A DNA stretch of 64,000 bases from Defluviimonas aquaemixtae. GTDB taxonomy: Bacteria > Pseudomonadota > Alphaproteobacteria > Rhodobacterales > Rhodobacteraceae. A program made the translations under genes and the position numbers. This document shows positions 39,728 to 49,891 of this stretch, in pieces. Below the pieces are notes generated by a model. That model saw nothing but the letters and a program-made list of their open reading frames with translations, was not told the DNA's origin and did not search any database. The DNA lies in assembly GCF_900302475.1 (NCBI RefSeq), contig NZ_OMOQ01000002.1, forward strand, positions 493,501-557,500. The letters run 5' to 3'. Numbering within the stretch: the stretch's first letter is position 1; each line of letters opens with the position of its first letter.

Positions 39728-42284
39728 TGACGATGCGGCCCGGCACGACGATCAGCTTCTTGGGGGCGCCGCCATTCAGCGCCCGGATCACAGCTTCCTC
39801 GGCCAGAACGATCTTTTCAACCTCGGCGGCCGCCATGTCCTTCGGAACGCTGATCTCGGCCCGCCGCTTGCCGTTGATCTGGACGGGCAGTGTGACCGTG
39901 TCTTCCGCCAGCATCGCCGGATCGGCCTTTGGCCAGGGTGCCTGAGCGACCAGCCCCTCGCCGCCGAGCATCCCCCAGATGTCCTCGGCCAAATGCGGCA
40001 CCATCGGCGACATGAGCTGCGCGAGCGTCAGCATCGCCTCGCGCTTGGCCTTGCGGCTCGCGTCCGACTTCGAGAAGGTGTTGGTAAGCTCGTACAGCTT
40101 CGCCACCGCCTTGTTGAACGCAAAGCCCTCAATTCCGTCGGTGACATCCGCGATGGTCCGGTGCGTGGCCTTCAGAAGCGCCTCGTCGTGCGCAGCATCC
40201 CCTTCACCGCGCGTGTTCACCTCAGAGGCGAGGCGCCAGACGCGCGCCAGGTGCTTGTGGGTCGCTTCCGCGCCCGCCGCGGTCCATTCCACGTCGCGGT
40301 CCGGCGGGCTGTCGGACATGACGAGCCAGCGTGCGGTATCCGCGCCGTACCGGCCGATGATATCTTCGGGGTCGACGACGTTTTTCTTCGACTTCGACAT
40401 CTTGATCAGCGGGCCGATCTCGACCGGCGTGCCGTCCTTCAGGGTCGCGCCCGTCTCGGTCCGCGTCACATCCTCCGGCAGGTGCCAGACCGGCCGGCCG
40501 TCCTCCGTCCGGGTCGCATAGGTTTCGTGCACGACCATGCCTTGCGTGAAGAGGGCGTTGAACGGCTCGACCGCCTTTTCGGGCAGATGCCCGCAGATAT
40601 GCATCGCGCGGGCGAAGAAGCGCGAGTAGAGCAGATGCAGGATCGCGTGCTCGATGCCGCCGATATACTGGTCGACGTTCATCCAGTAGTCGGCGTCCTC
40701 CATCACCGTCGGCGTCTTGGCACGTGGCGCCGTGAAGCGGGCGTAGTACCAGGACGAATCGACGAAGGTGTCCATCGTGTCGGTCTCGCGCTTGGCGGGC
40801 CGGCCGCATTGCGGACAGACGCAGTCGCGCCAGGTCGGGTGCCAGTCGAGCGGATTGCCGGGCCGGTCGAAGGTCACGTCCTTCGGCAGTTTGACGGGCA
40901 GGTTTTCCTTCCTTTCGGGCACGACGCCGCAGTCGCCGCAATGCACGACGGGAATCGGGCAGCCCCAGAACCGCTGGCGCGAGATGCCCCAGTCGCGCAG
41001 ACGGTAGTTGGTGACCCCGCGACCGACGCCCTTGCCTTCGCAGAAGGCGATCGCGGCATCGATCGCCCCTTCGCCGGTCTGCTCCTCGCTTCCGGCGAAG
41101 CCCTTGATGTAGCGCACCTTTTCCGACTTCATCGGAACATAGGCGTCGCCACCGTTCTCCGGGTGGCGAAAGTCCGCATCTGGCGACAGCGGTTCATAGG
41201 TCGACACGACCGGCAGCCCGTACTTGCGCGCGAAATCGAGATCCCGCTGGTCATGCGCCGGGCAGCCGAATATCGCGCCGGTGCCGTAATCCATCAGGAT
41301 GAAGTTCGCGATGTAGACCGGCAGTTCCCAGCCGTCGTCGAAAGGGTGGCGGCAGCGGATCCCGGTCTCCAGCCCCTTCTTCTCGGCCTTCTCCAGCGCC
41401 TCCTCCGACGTGCCGATCCGGCGGCACTCGGCGACAAAGGCGGCGATCTTCTCGTCGTGACGCTCCAACTGCTTGGCGAGCGGATGGTCCGGAGAGATCG
41501 CGACGAAGCTCGCGCCCAGAAGCGTGTCGGGCCGGGTCGTGTAGACCTCGATCCGGTCGAAACTCTCGGGCGCGCCGATGGTCGAGAAGGCGAATTGCAG
41601 GCCCCGGCTCTTGCCGATCCAGTTGGCCTGCATGACGCGCACCTTCTCGGGCCACTCGGACAGCCCGTCGATCGCCTCCAGAAGCTCGCCCGCGAAATCC
41701 GAGATGCGGAAGAACCACTGTGTCAGCTCTCGCCGCTCGACCTCGGCGCCAGACCGCCAGCCCTTGCCGTCGATGACCTGCTCGTTCGCCAGCACCGTCA
41801 TGTCGACGGGGTCCCAGTTCACCACAGCGTTCTTGCGGTAGACGAGGCCCTTTTCCATGAAGTCGATGAACATCGACTGCTGCTGACCGTAATATTCAGG
41901 ATCGCAAGTCGCGAAGCTTCGGCTCCAGTCATGGGTGTAGCCCAAGGGCTTCAGCTGATCCTTCATGTCGGCAATGTTCTGATAGGTCCAGGCGCCGGGA
42001 TGGACGCCCTTCTCCATCGCCGCGTTCTCTGCGGGCAGGCCGAAGGCGTCGAAGCCCATCGGATGCAAAACGTTGAAACCGTTCGCCATCTTGTAGCGCG
42101 CCACGACGTCGCCCATCGTGTAGTTGCGCGTATGTCCGATATGGATCCGACCCGATGGATAGGGGAACATCTCAAGGACGTAGTATTTCGGCTTCGAGGG
42201 GTCGCGTTCAGCCTTGAAAATGCCTTCCTTCTCCCAGGCTTCCTGCCATTTCGGCTCGATGACGGCGGAGTCGTAACGCGACAT
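39714..42284 (-). CDS. leuS: Leucyl-tRNA synthetase
   Basis: 856 residues, class I synthetase. The HIGH motif appears in [18 protein letters not shown] in [11 protein letters not shown], and the CP1 editing domain between them includes [20 protein letters not shown] zinc-ribbon-like [24 protein letters not shown] segment is present. The enzyme charges tRNA-Leu and hydrolyses mischarged products. The opposite strand carries an even longer open frame of 888 codons, an effect of high GC. It heads leuS-lptE-holA. Confidence 0.97.
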   Translation of the reverse strand: MSRYDSAVIEPKWQEAWEKEGIFKAERDPSKPKYYVLEMFPYPSGRIHIGHTRNYTMGDVVARYKMANGFNVLHPMGFDAFGLPAENAAMEKGVHPGAWTYQNIADMKDQLKPLGYTHDWSRSFATCDPEYYGQQQSMFIDFMEKGLVYRKNAVVNWDPVDMTVLANEQVIDGKGWRSGAEVERRELTQWFFRISDFAGELLEAIDGLSEWPEKVRVMQANWIGKSRGLQFAFSTIGAPESFDRIEVYTTRPDTLLGASFVAISPDHPLAKQLERHDEKIAAFVAECRRIGTSEEALEKAEKKGLETGIRCRHPFDDGWELPVYIANFILMDYGTGAIFGCPAHDQRDLDFARKYGLPVVSTYEPLSPDADFRHPENGGDAYVPMKSEKVRYIKGFAGSEEQTGEGAIDAAIAFCEGKGVGRGVTNYRLRDWGISRQRFWGCPIPVVHCGDCGVVPERKENLPVKLPKDVTFDRPGNPLDWHPTWRDCVCPQCGRPAKRETDTMDTFVDSSWYYARFTAPRAKTPTVMEDADYWMNVDQYIGGIEHAILHLLYSRFFARAMHICGHLPEKAVEPFNALFTQGMVVHETYATRTEDGRPVWHLPEDVTRTETGATLKDGTPVEIGPLIKMSKSKKNVVDPEDIIGRYGADTARWLVMSDSPPDRDVEWTAAGAEATHKHLARVWRLASEVNTRGEGDAAHDEALLKATHRTIADVTDGIEGFAFNKAVAKLYELTNTFSKSDASRKAKREAMLTLAQLMSPMVPHLAEDIWGMLGGEGLVAQAPWPKADPAMLAEDTVTLPVQINGKRRAEISVPKDMAAAEVEKIVLAEEAVIRALNGGAPKKLIVVPGRIVNVVI

Positions 42285-42395
42285 GGTCTATCCTCGAGGC
42301 TTCGTCCGCGTGGTTATACAAGCGCGGCGCGCGAGGTCCAGAGGTTACCTCTGCCCGCGGATGGGTCCTGAGATGACCGGGCCGGTGCCCGGCGG

Positions 42396-42938
42396 TCAGA
42401 GCTTGCTGTCGCGAATCCGGAGCTGGCGCGCGCGGGTCAAAATTGCGTCTTCGACCGCGCGCTGCGTTGCCGCGTCGACCGCGCCGCCCCGCGTGGCGAG
42501 CGCCACCTTGAGCGAGCGCGCATCGAGTGCGGGATCCTGAACATAGATCGTGGCGCGGTAGGCGCGCCCGCCGCCCGGCGGCGTGCCGTAGCCGGTGACG
42601 ATCACGCCCGAGAACGGATCGACCGACTGGATCGGAAGGAAGTCCAGCACCTCGAGCGACGCCTGCCAGAGATACTTGTTGACCTCGACCGTGTTGTTCG
42701 GGTCGGCGCTGTTGGTAAAAAGGTCCCAGATCGTCGACCGTTGCCGCTGCGGCGATACACGTTCGAGATTGGCGCGCTGCTGATCCGCACGCGCGCGCGA
42801 TTCAAGTGTTGCAGCATCGGTTGCGGGCGCCCGATCGCGTCCGAAGATGCCACCTTCGCCGAAGCCGAATCCGTTGCACCCGCCAAGGCTGGCCAGGAGA
42901 CCGGCGAGAATCGCCCCGCGCATGATGATCCGGACCTG
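42396..42938 (-). CDS. DUF3576 lipoprotein
   Basis: 180 residues with a lipobox (SLGGC22) after a short hydrophobic signal. The body (STIWDLFTNSADPNNTVEVNKYLW, then VDPFSGVIVTGYGTPPGGGRAYRATIYV) matches DUF3576, a conserved alphaproteobacterial family of unknown function. GTG 42953, ATG 42938 and ATG 42923 are all possible starts; GGGGTGGG favours 42938. It lies 111 bp upstream of leuS on the same strand and is divergent from the porin gene. Confidence 0.8.
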   Translation of the reverse strand, partial: QVRIIMRGAILAGLLASLGGCNGFGFGEGGIFGRDRAPATDAATLESRARADQQRANLERVSPQRQRSTIWDLFTNSADPNNTVEVNKYLWQASLEVLDFLPIQSVDPFSGVIVTGYGTPPGGGRAYRATIYVQDPALDARSLKVALATRGGAVDAATQRAVEDAILTRARQLRIRDSKL

Positions 42939-43199
42939 CATGACCCACCCCACGACAGTGAATTTTGTGCTGTCTAGCCGAGCCTTCCCGCCCGAACAAG
43001 GCTTTTCCGGTCAGGGGGTTCTGCGCTATTCTCCGACCGCTCGCCCGCACTGTGGCAAGACTGCACCATCACGCCCCAGTCTTCCCAAGCCACCGGTCCT
43101 TTCCATTGCATTGCCCGGCCCAAGAGCGGAAATAGACGCATACCCAATTCGGATTTCCCTGAGTTGGGCCGACCTTTGAGATCAACGAGGGAATACGAA

Positions 43200-44216
43200 A
43201 TGAAAAAGATCCTTCTCGCTTCCACCGCTCTCGTCGGCTTCGCCGGCGCCGCGGCTGCGGAAGTTTCGCTCTCGGGCTACGCCGAGATCGGTATCAGCGG
43301 TGGCGACGGCCCGGGCGCCGCGCAGTTCGAGACGCAGTTCCATAATGACTGGCAGGTGAACTTCAACTTCTCCGGCTCGACCGACAGCGGTCTCGAGTTC
43401 GGCGGCCGTGTCCAGATCGAAGAGTCCAACAGCCCGTCGGCGATCAACGGCGGCTTGGTCATCGACGACGAATCGTTCTTCGTTTCGGGCGCATTCGGCA
43501 AGGTGACGCTTGGTGAAACCGACGGCGCCTTCGACTGGGCCCTGTCGGAAATCTACACCGGCACCTCGCTGACCGACGACCATTCGACCCACGCCGGTGC
43601 GTACTGGTTCACGGGCCTCGACGGTGCCTACGACAACCAGATCATGCGTTACGAGTACTCGTTCGGTGACTTCGGCGTCGCGATCTCGGCCGAAATGGAC
43701 GACGACACGGCGTGCACGGGTCCCGCTTGTGACCCCGTTCTCGGCGACGGCGTCACCAACGACGTCAACTTCGCCATCGGTGGCAAGTGGGCTGGCAGTT
43801 TCCAGGGTGTGGATGTCGGCGTCGGCGCTGGCTACCAGGACAACGGCGCCATCAGCGTCTGGGGTCTGAGCGGTTCGGCGGCGTTCGCCATGGGTGTTTC
43901 GGTCGCAGTCGGCTATGCCGACCTCGACGGTATCCCCGATGCGGTCGGCAACGGCGTTGCGGTTGACAGCTGGTGGGGCATCGGCGTGGCCTACACGCCT
44001 GCGACCATGAGCGCGCTGACTGTCGGCGTAAACTACGGTGAGTACGACGCGACTGTCGCTGGCGTTCCCGATCCGTCGGGCTGGGGCATCGTGGCCAACT
44101 ACGACCTGGGCGGCGGCGCTGTCGCGATGGTCGGCTACGGCGCGAGCGACAACGGCGTCTCGGCCAACGGCAAGGGCGAAGACACCTGGTCGGCCGGCCT
44201 TGGCCTTTCGTTCTAA
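43200..44216 (+). CDS. Outer-membrane porin (Rhodobacter type)
   Basis: 338 residues with signal peptide MKKILLASTALVGFAGAAAA. The mature part is acidic and made of alternating beta strands ending in a C-terminal phenylalanine (GLGLSF), the Bam recognition signal for trimeric 16-strand porins. A loop-3-like segment around FGKVTLGETDGAFDWA is typical of Rhodobacter porins. The ribosome site is AACGAGG. The codon use looks like that of a highly expressed gene (many C-ending codons), and a strong terminator follows. Confidence 0.9.
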   Translation: MKKILLASTALVGFAGAAAAEVSLSGYAEIGISGGDGPGAAQFETQFHNDWQVNFNFSGSTDSGLEFGGRVQIEESNSPSAINGGLVIDDESFFVSGAFGKVTLGETDGAFDWALSEIYTGTSLTDDHSTHAGAYWFTGLDGAYDNQIMRYEYSFGDFGVAISAEMDDDTACTGPACDPVLGDGVTNDVNFAIGGKWAGSFQGVDVGVGAGYQDNGAISVWGLSGSAAFAMGVSVAVGYADLDGIPDAVGNGVAVDSWWGIGVAYTPATMSALTVGVNYGEYDATVAGVPDPSGWGIVANYDLGGGAVAMVGYGASDNGVSANGKGEDTWSAGLGLSF

Positions 44217-44240
44217 TCGAGCGGTTTGACAAATCGGGAG

Positions 44241-44271
44241 AGAGCGGGCTTCGGCCCGCTCTTTTCTTTTT
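44241..44271 (+). terminator. Intrinsic terminator of the porin gene
   Basis: A nine-base stem (AGAGCGGGC / GCCCGCTCT) closed by a UUCG tetraloop and followed by TTTCTTTTT, 24 bp past the porin stop. The stable UUCG loop fits a strongly transcribed gene. Confidence 0.93.
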
Positions 44272-44352
44272 GAGGCCGTCCGGGGCCAACTCGACATTGC
44301 CGGGGGCCAGCGATAAGGTCCGCCGCGACCCGACATCTGCCCGGACGCCCCG

Positions 44353-46524
44353 ATGACAACCGTGATGACTCCGAACCAGGTCCAGCAGACTTATGCCGAG
44401 GCCTTAAAGCTGCATCAGGCGGGGAAGCTCGAAGAGGCTCTACAGATCTACGGGCGGATCATCGAGGCCAATCCGAAGATCGCTGAGGCGCACTTCCAGG
44501 CGGGCCGCATCTTCACGACAAGCAATCGCTTTGAGCGGGCGTTTCAGCATTTTCAGGCCGCCGTGAAGCTGCGCCCTGCCGAAAGTGCTATCTGGATGGC
44601 CTGGGCCGAGGCGGTCGCGCTCGGCGGAAACGCCGATGTCGAGGCCGCATTCCTCCGCACATTGAAACCCGCCCCTGTCGCTGCCGACACCAAGATCGTT
44701 CTACAGGACCGTTTCGGGGCACGGCGCGCAAGTACCCGACCGGCGACGGGGGGCGCGAAGCCTGCGCAGATCCGTGGGCTGATGGGCCTGATGGAAGCCG
44801 GCCGCCACGATGAAGCGGAACGCGCCGCCCTTGCCGTTCTCAAGCAGCAGCCGCAGTCGGCTCTCGCCCTGAACGTCCTGGCGACAGCGCAAGTGAATCT
44901 CGGCAAGGACCGCGCGGCGGAAACCAGCTTCCGGCGCGCGATTCAGGCCGATCCAAACTATGCCGAGGCATACGACAATCTCGGACGGTTCCTCATCGAG
45001 CGGAAGCGCGATGCGGAGGCAGTTCAACTCTTCCGCCGCGCCGTCACACTGGCCCCGGGACTGCCGTCAGCGATCGTGAACCTCGCGAGTTCCTATACGC
45101 AGTCCGGTCACTATGAAGCGGCACGCACTCTCTTGAACAAGGCGGAGGCCGCGGGGGTCGATGCGCTGCCGTTTCATATCGCCGCGGGAAACCTCTACAC
45201 CAGACTCAAGAATTTCGCGAAGGCGGAACAGGCGTTTCAGAAGGCGATCGACACGGCGGGCGGCGGCAAGAGCGGTCATGCGACCGCACTTCTCGCCCAG
45301 TCGCAGGCGCGGCTCGGCAAGGACGATGCGGCGATGGCCAATTACGATCTCGCGCTGCAGATCGACCCGGACTCCCCGGTCGCGACGGGCGGCAAGGCGC
45401 AGCTTCTCCAGACGCTCGGCCATTTCAACCAGGCCGAGGAGCTTTTCCGGCGTGGCTTCGAACTCGACCCGCTGAACGGCGAGAACTTCCGCGCCTTCAT
45501 CATGTCGCACAAAACCAAGTCTGACGATCCGGTCATAGCCACGATGCTCGACCGCTACGAAAACCCGGCGCTGAAGGACGCCGATCGCGTCAACATGGGC
45601 TTCGCCATCGCCAAGGCGCTGGAGGACGTGCAGGATTACGCCCGCGTCTTCCGCTACCTTGACGAAGCGAACGCGCTGATGCGCAAGATGTCGCCCTATT
45701 CGATCGAACTGCGCCGCGAACAGGTGGCGGAGACGAAGGCCGTGCTCGACGGCATCGACTGGCACGGGACCAAGCTCGAAGGCACGACCGATTTCGCGCC
45801 GATCTTCGTCACTGGCATGCCGCGCTCCGGCACGACGCTGATCGAACAGATCATCGCCAGCCACTCGACCGTCACCGGTGCGGGCGAAATCGGCGAATGC
45901 GCAAGGGCGGCGCAGCTTCTGATCTCTGACGATGTCAGCGCGCGGAAGATGCATCCGCCGAAGATGGAAGACGTCGCGGAGCTCGGGCACCGTTTCGAGG
46001 AGTATATTGGGGCCCGCTTCCCCGGCGCCGACCGGATCACAGACAAATCGATCCAGACCTACATGTATATGGGTCTAGTGAAGCTCGCGATGCCGAACGC
46101 GCGTTTCGTCGTCGTACGCCGCGACCCGCGCGACAACCTTCTGTCGATCTACAAGAACAAGTTCCCCGACGACACGCACCTCTATGCCTACGACCAGAAA
46201 GACCTTGCTGCCTTCTATGGCACCTTCGTCGATGTGATCGACTTCTGGCGCGAGCGGGTGCCCGACTGGTTCTACGAGGTGCAGTACGAGGAACTCGTCG
46301 CCAATCCCGAGGACGAGACGCGCAAGCTCATCGCCGCCTGCGGGCTTGAGTGGGAAGACGCCTGCCTCAGCTTCCACGAGACCAAGCGCAAGGTGGAAAC
46401 ACTTTCCGTCTATCAGGTGCGCCAGCCGATCTCGAAGGCTTCCGTTGCGCTCTGGCAGCGCTACGAGAAGGAACTGGAGCCGATGCTCGACGCGCTGAGG
46501 GAAGGCGGGCATGTCCCTGACTGA
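44353..46524 (+). CDS. TPR-repeat protein with C-terminal sulfotransferase domain
   Basis: 723 residues. Residues 1-about 390 form nine or ten TPR-like repeats (e.g. AEAHFQAGRIF, AEAYDNLGRFLI, PSAIVNLASSY). The C-terminal part is a Sulfotransfer_3-type domain: the 5'-phosphosulfate loop GMPRSGTTLIEQ near 488, and the 3'-phosphate region RFVVVRRDPRDNLLSIYKNKF near 583. It should transfer sulfate from PAPS to an unknown acceptor, with the TPRs recognising a protein or glycan. No signal peptide is visible. It overlaps the YggS-type gene by 14 bp. Confidence 0.9.
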   Translation: MTTVMTPNQVQQTYAEALKLHQAGKLEEALQIYGRIIEANPKIAEAHFQAGRIFTTSNRFERAFQHFQAAVKLRPAESAIWMAWAEAVALGGNADVEAAFLRTLKPAPVAADTKIVLQDRFGARRASTRPATGGAKPAQIRGLMGLMEAGRHDEAERAALAVLKQQPQSALALNVLATAQVNLGKDRAAETSFRRAIQADPNYAEAYDNLGRFLIERKRDAEAVQLFRRAVTLAPGLPSAIVNLASSYTQSGHYEAARTLLNKAEAAGVDALPFHIAAGNLYTRLKNFAKAEQAFQKAIDTAGGGKSGHATALLAQSQARLGKDDAAMANYDLALQIDPDSPVATGGKAQLLQTLGHFNQAEELFRRGFELDPLNGENFRAFIMSHKTKSDDPVIATMLDRYENPALKDADRVNMGFAIAKALEDVQDYARVFRYLDEANALMRKMSPYSIELRREQVAETKAVLDGIDWHGTKLEGTTDFAPIFVTGMPRSGTTLIEQIIASHSTVTGAGEIGECARAAQLLISDDVSARKMHPPKMEDVAELGHRFEEYIGARFPGADRITDKSIQTYMYMGLVKLAMPNARFVVVRRDPRDNLLSIYKNKFPDDTHLYAYDQKDLAAFYGTFVDVIDFWRERVPDWFYEVQYEELVANPEDETRKLIAACGLEWEDACLSFHETKRKVETLSVYQVRQPISKASVALWQRYEKELEPMLDALREGGHVPD

Positions 46525-47170
46525 GATTACCGCGCGGATCAGGGCGGCGGAGATGGCGGCGCAGCGGCCGGAGGGATCGGTGACGCTGATCGCGGTCTCC
46601 AAGGTGCAGCCGCTGGAGCGGATTGAGGCGGTGCTGGAAGAAGGCCATCGCATCTTCGGTGAGAACTACGTGCAGGAGTCGCTGGGCAAGTGGCCCCCCT
46701 TGAGAGAACGGTTCGCTGATGTCTCTCTCCACATGATCGGCCCGCTGCAGTCGAACAAGGCCAAGCCCGCGATGGAGCTTTTCGACGCAATTCACACGCT
46801 CGATCGGCCGTCCCTGGCGAAGAAGATTGCGCGGATGGCGAAGGAGGGCGGGTCGTGCCCGGAACTCTTCGTTCAGGTGAATACCGGGGAGGAGCCGCAG
46901 AAGGCAGGTGTGCTGCCCGATGACGCCGACGCCTTCATCGATGACTGCCGCGGGATGGGCCTGACGCTTACGGGGCTGATGTGCATCCCGCCGGAGGAAG
47001 ACGATCCGCGGCCGCATTTCGAAATGCTCGCGAAGATCGCGGAGCGTACCGGTCTCTCGGGCCTTTCGATGGGGATGAGCGCGGATTTCGAGGAGGCAAT
47101 CGCGGCGGGCGCGACGCATGTGCGCGTCGGTTCCGCCATCTTCGGTGCGCGGGATTACGGACAGCGCTGA
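46511..47170 (+). CDS. YggS/PROSC-family PLP homeostasis protein
   Basis: 219 residues, a single-domain alanine-racemase-like TIM barrel that binds pyridoxal phosphate through the lysine in IAVSKVQP. Other hallmarks are GENYVQES, HMIGPLQSNKAK, LSMGMSADFEEAI and THVRVGSAIFG. The family keeps free PLP and amino-acid pools in balance. The ATG at 46511 lies inside the end of the TPR-sulfotransferase gene, so the two are translationally coupled. Confidence 0.93.
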   Translation: MSLTEITARIRAAEMAAQRPEGSVTLIAVSKVQPLERIEAVLEEGHRIFGENYVQESLGKWPPLRERFADVSLHMIGPLQSNKAKPAMELFDAIHTLDRPSLAKKIARMAKEGGSCPELFVQVNTGEEPQKAGVLPDDADAFIDDCRGMGLTLTGLMCIPPEEDDPRPHFEMLAKIAERTGLSGLSMGMSADFEEAIAAGATHVRVGSAIFGARDYGQR

Positions 47171-47240
47171 GGGTACCTTCCGCCCCTTTCCCCGGATCGA
47201 GTCGGGGGTTCATCCCCGAAAGCGTTGGGCAAGGTGAGGA

Positions 47241-47750
47241 TCATGCGCGTGTGGGAACTACTACGCGAGTGCCGGGCGGAGCGTGGCGCGCAATGAAGAG
47301 AAGATCCCTGCGCGACAGGGCGAGGCAGCCTGCGGTGGGGAAACCCGGGCGGCGCCATTGGTGGATGAAGATCGCCGATCCGTCGCCGGGCACCGCCCTG
47401 GGCCAGTTCCAGTCGAGTGGCAGGATCAGATCGTAAAGCGGGTCGGCGCGGCGCAGGCGTTCCGGGCTGTTGCCGAAGGGTTTGCGCGTCAGGTGATTGT
47501 ATGATGGATGGTCCGGCGCGTCGCACCAGCGATCCTGAAGGTGAATCGGTTGCGCCCAGGGCGGAAGCCGCGTTCCGGCAACGCGGTCTGGCCGGTAGAG
47601 GAGACCGATGATGCGGTGCGTACCAGCGGGCGTGGCGCCGTCGCCTTCGCGCTTGGCAGTCGTGACGCCGGTGCGGCCGATGGTGACCGGGAAGGTGCGG
47701 CTAAGAAAGCGTAGTCCGGTCGGGGTGAGCACGAGCTCGCCAAGGCTCAT
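47241..47750 (-). CDS. L,D-transpeptidase (YkuD) family protein
   Basis: 169 residues without a clear signal peptide. The YkuD catalytic motif is split as [20 protein letters not shown], with the histidine and the nucleophilic cysteine after TAG. These enzymes cross-link peptidoglycan or attach proteins to it. The lack of an export signal is typical of a cytoplasmic-looking short family in Rhodobacterales and leaves its site of action open. Its ATG at 47748-47750 overlaps the ribA stop by 4 bp, so it is downstream of and coupled to ribA. Confidence 0.85.
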   Translation of the reverse strand: MSLGELVLTPTGLRFLSRTFPVTIGRTGVTTAKREGDGATPAGTHRIIGLLYRPDRVAGTRLPPWAQPIHLQDRWCDAPDHPSYNHLTRKPFGNSPERLRRADPLYDLILPLDWNWPRAVPGDGSAIFIHQWRRPGFPTAGCLALSRRDLLFIARHAPPGTRVVVPTRA

Positions 47751-48835
47751 AGCAGGTGGCCCGAACGCGAAGCCTTGGTCGCAAGATAGGCATCGTTGTG
47801 CTGCGTCCGCCCGACCTTGAGGGGAACTCGCTCGCTCACCCGAATGCCTGCCGCTTCCATCATGCGGATCTTGGCCGGATTATTCGTCAGAAGCCGTACG
47901 GATGAAAAGCCGAGCCGCTTTAGAATTCCCGCGCCGATGCGGAAGTCGCGTTCGTCGTCCTCGAAGCCCAGCCGGTGGTTGGCCTCTACCGTGTCGAAGC
48001 CCTGATCCTGAAGCGAGTAGGCCCGCATCTTGTTGGCGAGCCCGATGCCGCGGCCTTCCTGGTTGAGATAGAGCAATATCCCAGCCCCCTTCTGTCCCAT
48101 GAGAGTGAGCGCGGCGCGGAGCTGCGGTCCGCAATCGCACTTGAGGCTGCCCAGAATGTCGCCGGTGAAGCAAGCCGAATGCAGTCTCGCGAGAACGGGA
48201 CGGTCACGCGGCGGCTGGCCGATCTCGATCGCATAGTGTTCCTCGCCGCCGTCTTCGGGACGAAAGACGTGCAGACGCCCGGCCTCGGCGGCTGCCATGG
48301 GAAGCCGGGCGGCGACGACCGGATGAAGCGGGCTAGTATCCAGCATGATCGGGCCGGCGCGATCCCAGTCGATGAGCGTGAGGCTCTCCCTCGCAGCGAA
48401 CCGGGCCGGTTCGGCCACCGGTACGATCAACGCCGCCGGCAGAAGCCGCGCCGACTTGGCAAGTTCGACGCCGGCGCGCGCAAGGGTGGCGTCGTCGCCC
48501 CGCGAACAGTCGAACGGGCCCTTCATCGGAACGGTGAGGTCGTCCGCCGGATCCGCGACCGCCGCGATCCAGGCCGGCGTGGCGTCCGCAGGCACGATGA
48601 GCCGCGCAATGTCTCCGTCATAGGGTCTGGCCCTCAACGTCTCCGCCCGCCGTGCCGTGATCGCGAGAACGGTTTCGCCCAATGTCATGAGGGCAATGAA
48701 TCGCTCAGGCGTCAGAGCCTCGGCCGCGAGTGCGAGCGCGCCCTGTCCGCCCGCAACAAGAACAACGGGTACGCCCATCCGCAGATCGGCGCGCCCGCGA
48801 TTGAGGCGTTCGACGATATCGGGGCCAAGGGGCAT
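47747..48835 (-). CDS. ribA: GTP cyclohydrolase II with degenerate RibB-like N-terminal domain
   Basis: 362 residues. The C-terminal half (about 170-362) is RibA: the zinc-site cysteines lie in [15 protein letters not shown], followed by [17 protein letters not shown], and it makes the first riboflavin precursor from GTP. The N-terminal half resembles DHBP synthase ([27 protein letters not shown]) but lacks the acidic DDE-type metal motif of RibB, so it is probably structural. The ATG at 48833-48835 is used because upstream codons belong to the divergent response-regulator region. Confidence 0.9.
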   Translation of the reverse strand: MPLGPDIVERLNRGRADLRMGVPVVLVAGGQGALALAAEALTPERFIALMTLGETVLAITARRAETLRARPYDGDIARLIVPADATPAWIAAVADPADDLTVPMKGPFDCSRGDDATLARAGVELAKSARLLPAALIVPVAEPARFAARESLTLIDWDRAGPIMLDTSPLHPVVAARLPMAAAEAGRLHVFRPEDGGEEHYAIEIGQPPRDRPVLARLHSACFTGDILGSLKCDCGPQLRAALTLMGQKGAGILLYLNQEGRGIGLANKMRAYSLQDQGFDTVEANHRLGFEDDERDFRIGAGILKRLGFSSVRLLTNNPAKIRMMEAAGIRVSERVPLKVGRTQHNDAYLATKASRSGHLL

Positions 48836-48995
48836 GTTACATCCGTTGAAACTTCGCGCCCTTCTAGATAGTCCGCCGCTGCTGAAATTGAAACAATTCC
48901 CGGGTTCCGCGACACGAGCGCGTGAAATGACAGAGCCGTGACTTGCCGATTTGCGGGTCCGCACGCATCTCTTGAAGTAAGAAGGAGACAAGCCA

Positions 48996-49682
48996 ATGGC
49001 CAACTTGAAGAAAATTCTGCTGGTCGATGACGACGAAGACCTGCGCGAAGCACTGGCCGAGCAACTCGTTTCAACCGAGGATTTCGACGTCTTCGAGGCC
49101 GGCACTGGCGCCGAGGGTATCGATAAAGTGAAGGCGGGGATTTATGATCTCGTGATCCTCGACGTGGGCTTGCCTGACACCGATGGGCGGGAGCTTTGCA
49201 AGAAGATGCGCAAGCAGGGCGTCAAATGTCCAATTCTGATGTTGACGGGTCAGGACGGCGATGCCGACACGATCCTTGGCCTCGATGCGGGCGCCAATGA
49301 CTATGTGACGAAGCCCTTCAAGTTCCCCGTGCTCCTGGCCCGGATCCGCGCCCAGTTGCGCACGCACGAGCAGTCCGAGGACGCAATATTCCAGCTTGGT
49401 CCGTACACGTTCAAGCCGGCGATGAAGATGCTGATCGACGAGCGGGACCGGAAGATCAGGCTCACCGAAAAGGAGACGAACATACTCAAGTTCCTCTACC
49501 GTGCGACCGAGGGCGTTGTGCCGCGCGACGTCCTTCTGCACGAGGTCTGGGGGTACAACGCGGGCGTCACGACCCACACGCTCGAGACCCACATCTACCG
49601 GCTTCGTCAGAAAATAGAACCAGATCCGTCAAATGCCCGCCTTCTTGTCACCGAATCTGGCGGGTATAGACTGGTTGCATGA
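48996..49682 (+). CDS. OmpR-family response regulator
   Basis: 228 residues. The receiver domain has DDDED at 11-15, the phosphoacceptor D56 in LVILDVGLP, and a K in YVTKPF. The winged-helix output domain (about 130-228) ends with [13 protein letters not shown] and [10 protein letters not shown]. The ribosome site AAGGAGAC precedes ATG 48996. No sensor kinase is adjacent, so it is an orphan; CenR-like essential regulators of alphaproteobacteria are similar in form, but I cannot assign that name firmly. A strong terminator follows. Confidence 0.88.
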   Translation: MANLKKILLVDDDEDLREALAEQLVSTEDFDVFEAGTGAEGIDKVKAGIYDLVILDVGLPDTDGRELCKKMRKQGVKCPILMLTGQDGDADTILGLDAGANDYVTKPFKFPVLLARIRAQLRTHEQSEDAIFQLGPYTFKPAMKMLIDERDRKIRLTEKETNILKFLYRATEGVVPRDVLLHEVWGYNAGVTTHTLETHIYRLRQKIEPDPSNARLLVTESGGYRLVA

Positions 49683-49734
49683 GAGATCCCCTGATCACGT
49701 CGGGGTAATGGCGTGATATCCTCCCTGTTGGACT

Positions 49735-49762
49735 GGCCGGGCTTTCAGCCCGGCCTTTTTTT
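49735..49762 (+). terminator. Intrinsic terminator of the response-regulator gene
   Basis: A nine-base stem (GGCCGGGCT / AGCCCGGCC) with a three-base loop and seven T directly after, 52 bp past the stop. Confidence 0.93.
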
Positions 49763-49891
49763 CTGACGAGGCTGCCGCGACGGAATGAAGCAGATGTCCT
49801 GCGAGAAGCGGAAAAGAGTTCGCCGCTGATGCGTTGCTACCATCCGGTGCCCCGGCTAAGTTCGCGCGGTCCGACAGATGAGGAGAACGCC

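Noticed and set aside
39705..42371. 888-codon open frame on the plus strand
   Set aside because: It is antisense to leuS, which has HIGH and KMSKS motifs; the frame is a product of high-GC codon bias and encodes no recognisable domain.
42954..43199. Possible tRNA or small RNA ahead of the porin
   Set aside because: No cloverleaf, T-loop (GGTTCGAATCC-type) or terminator-ended unit was found; the stretch is treated as the porin and DUF3576 promoter region.
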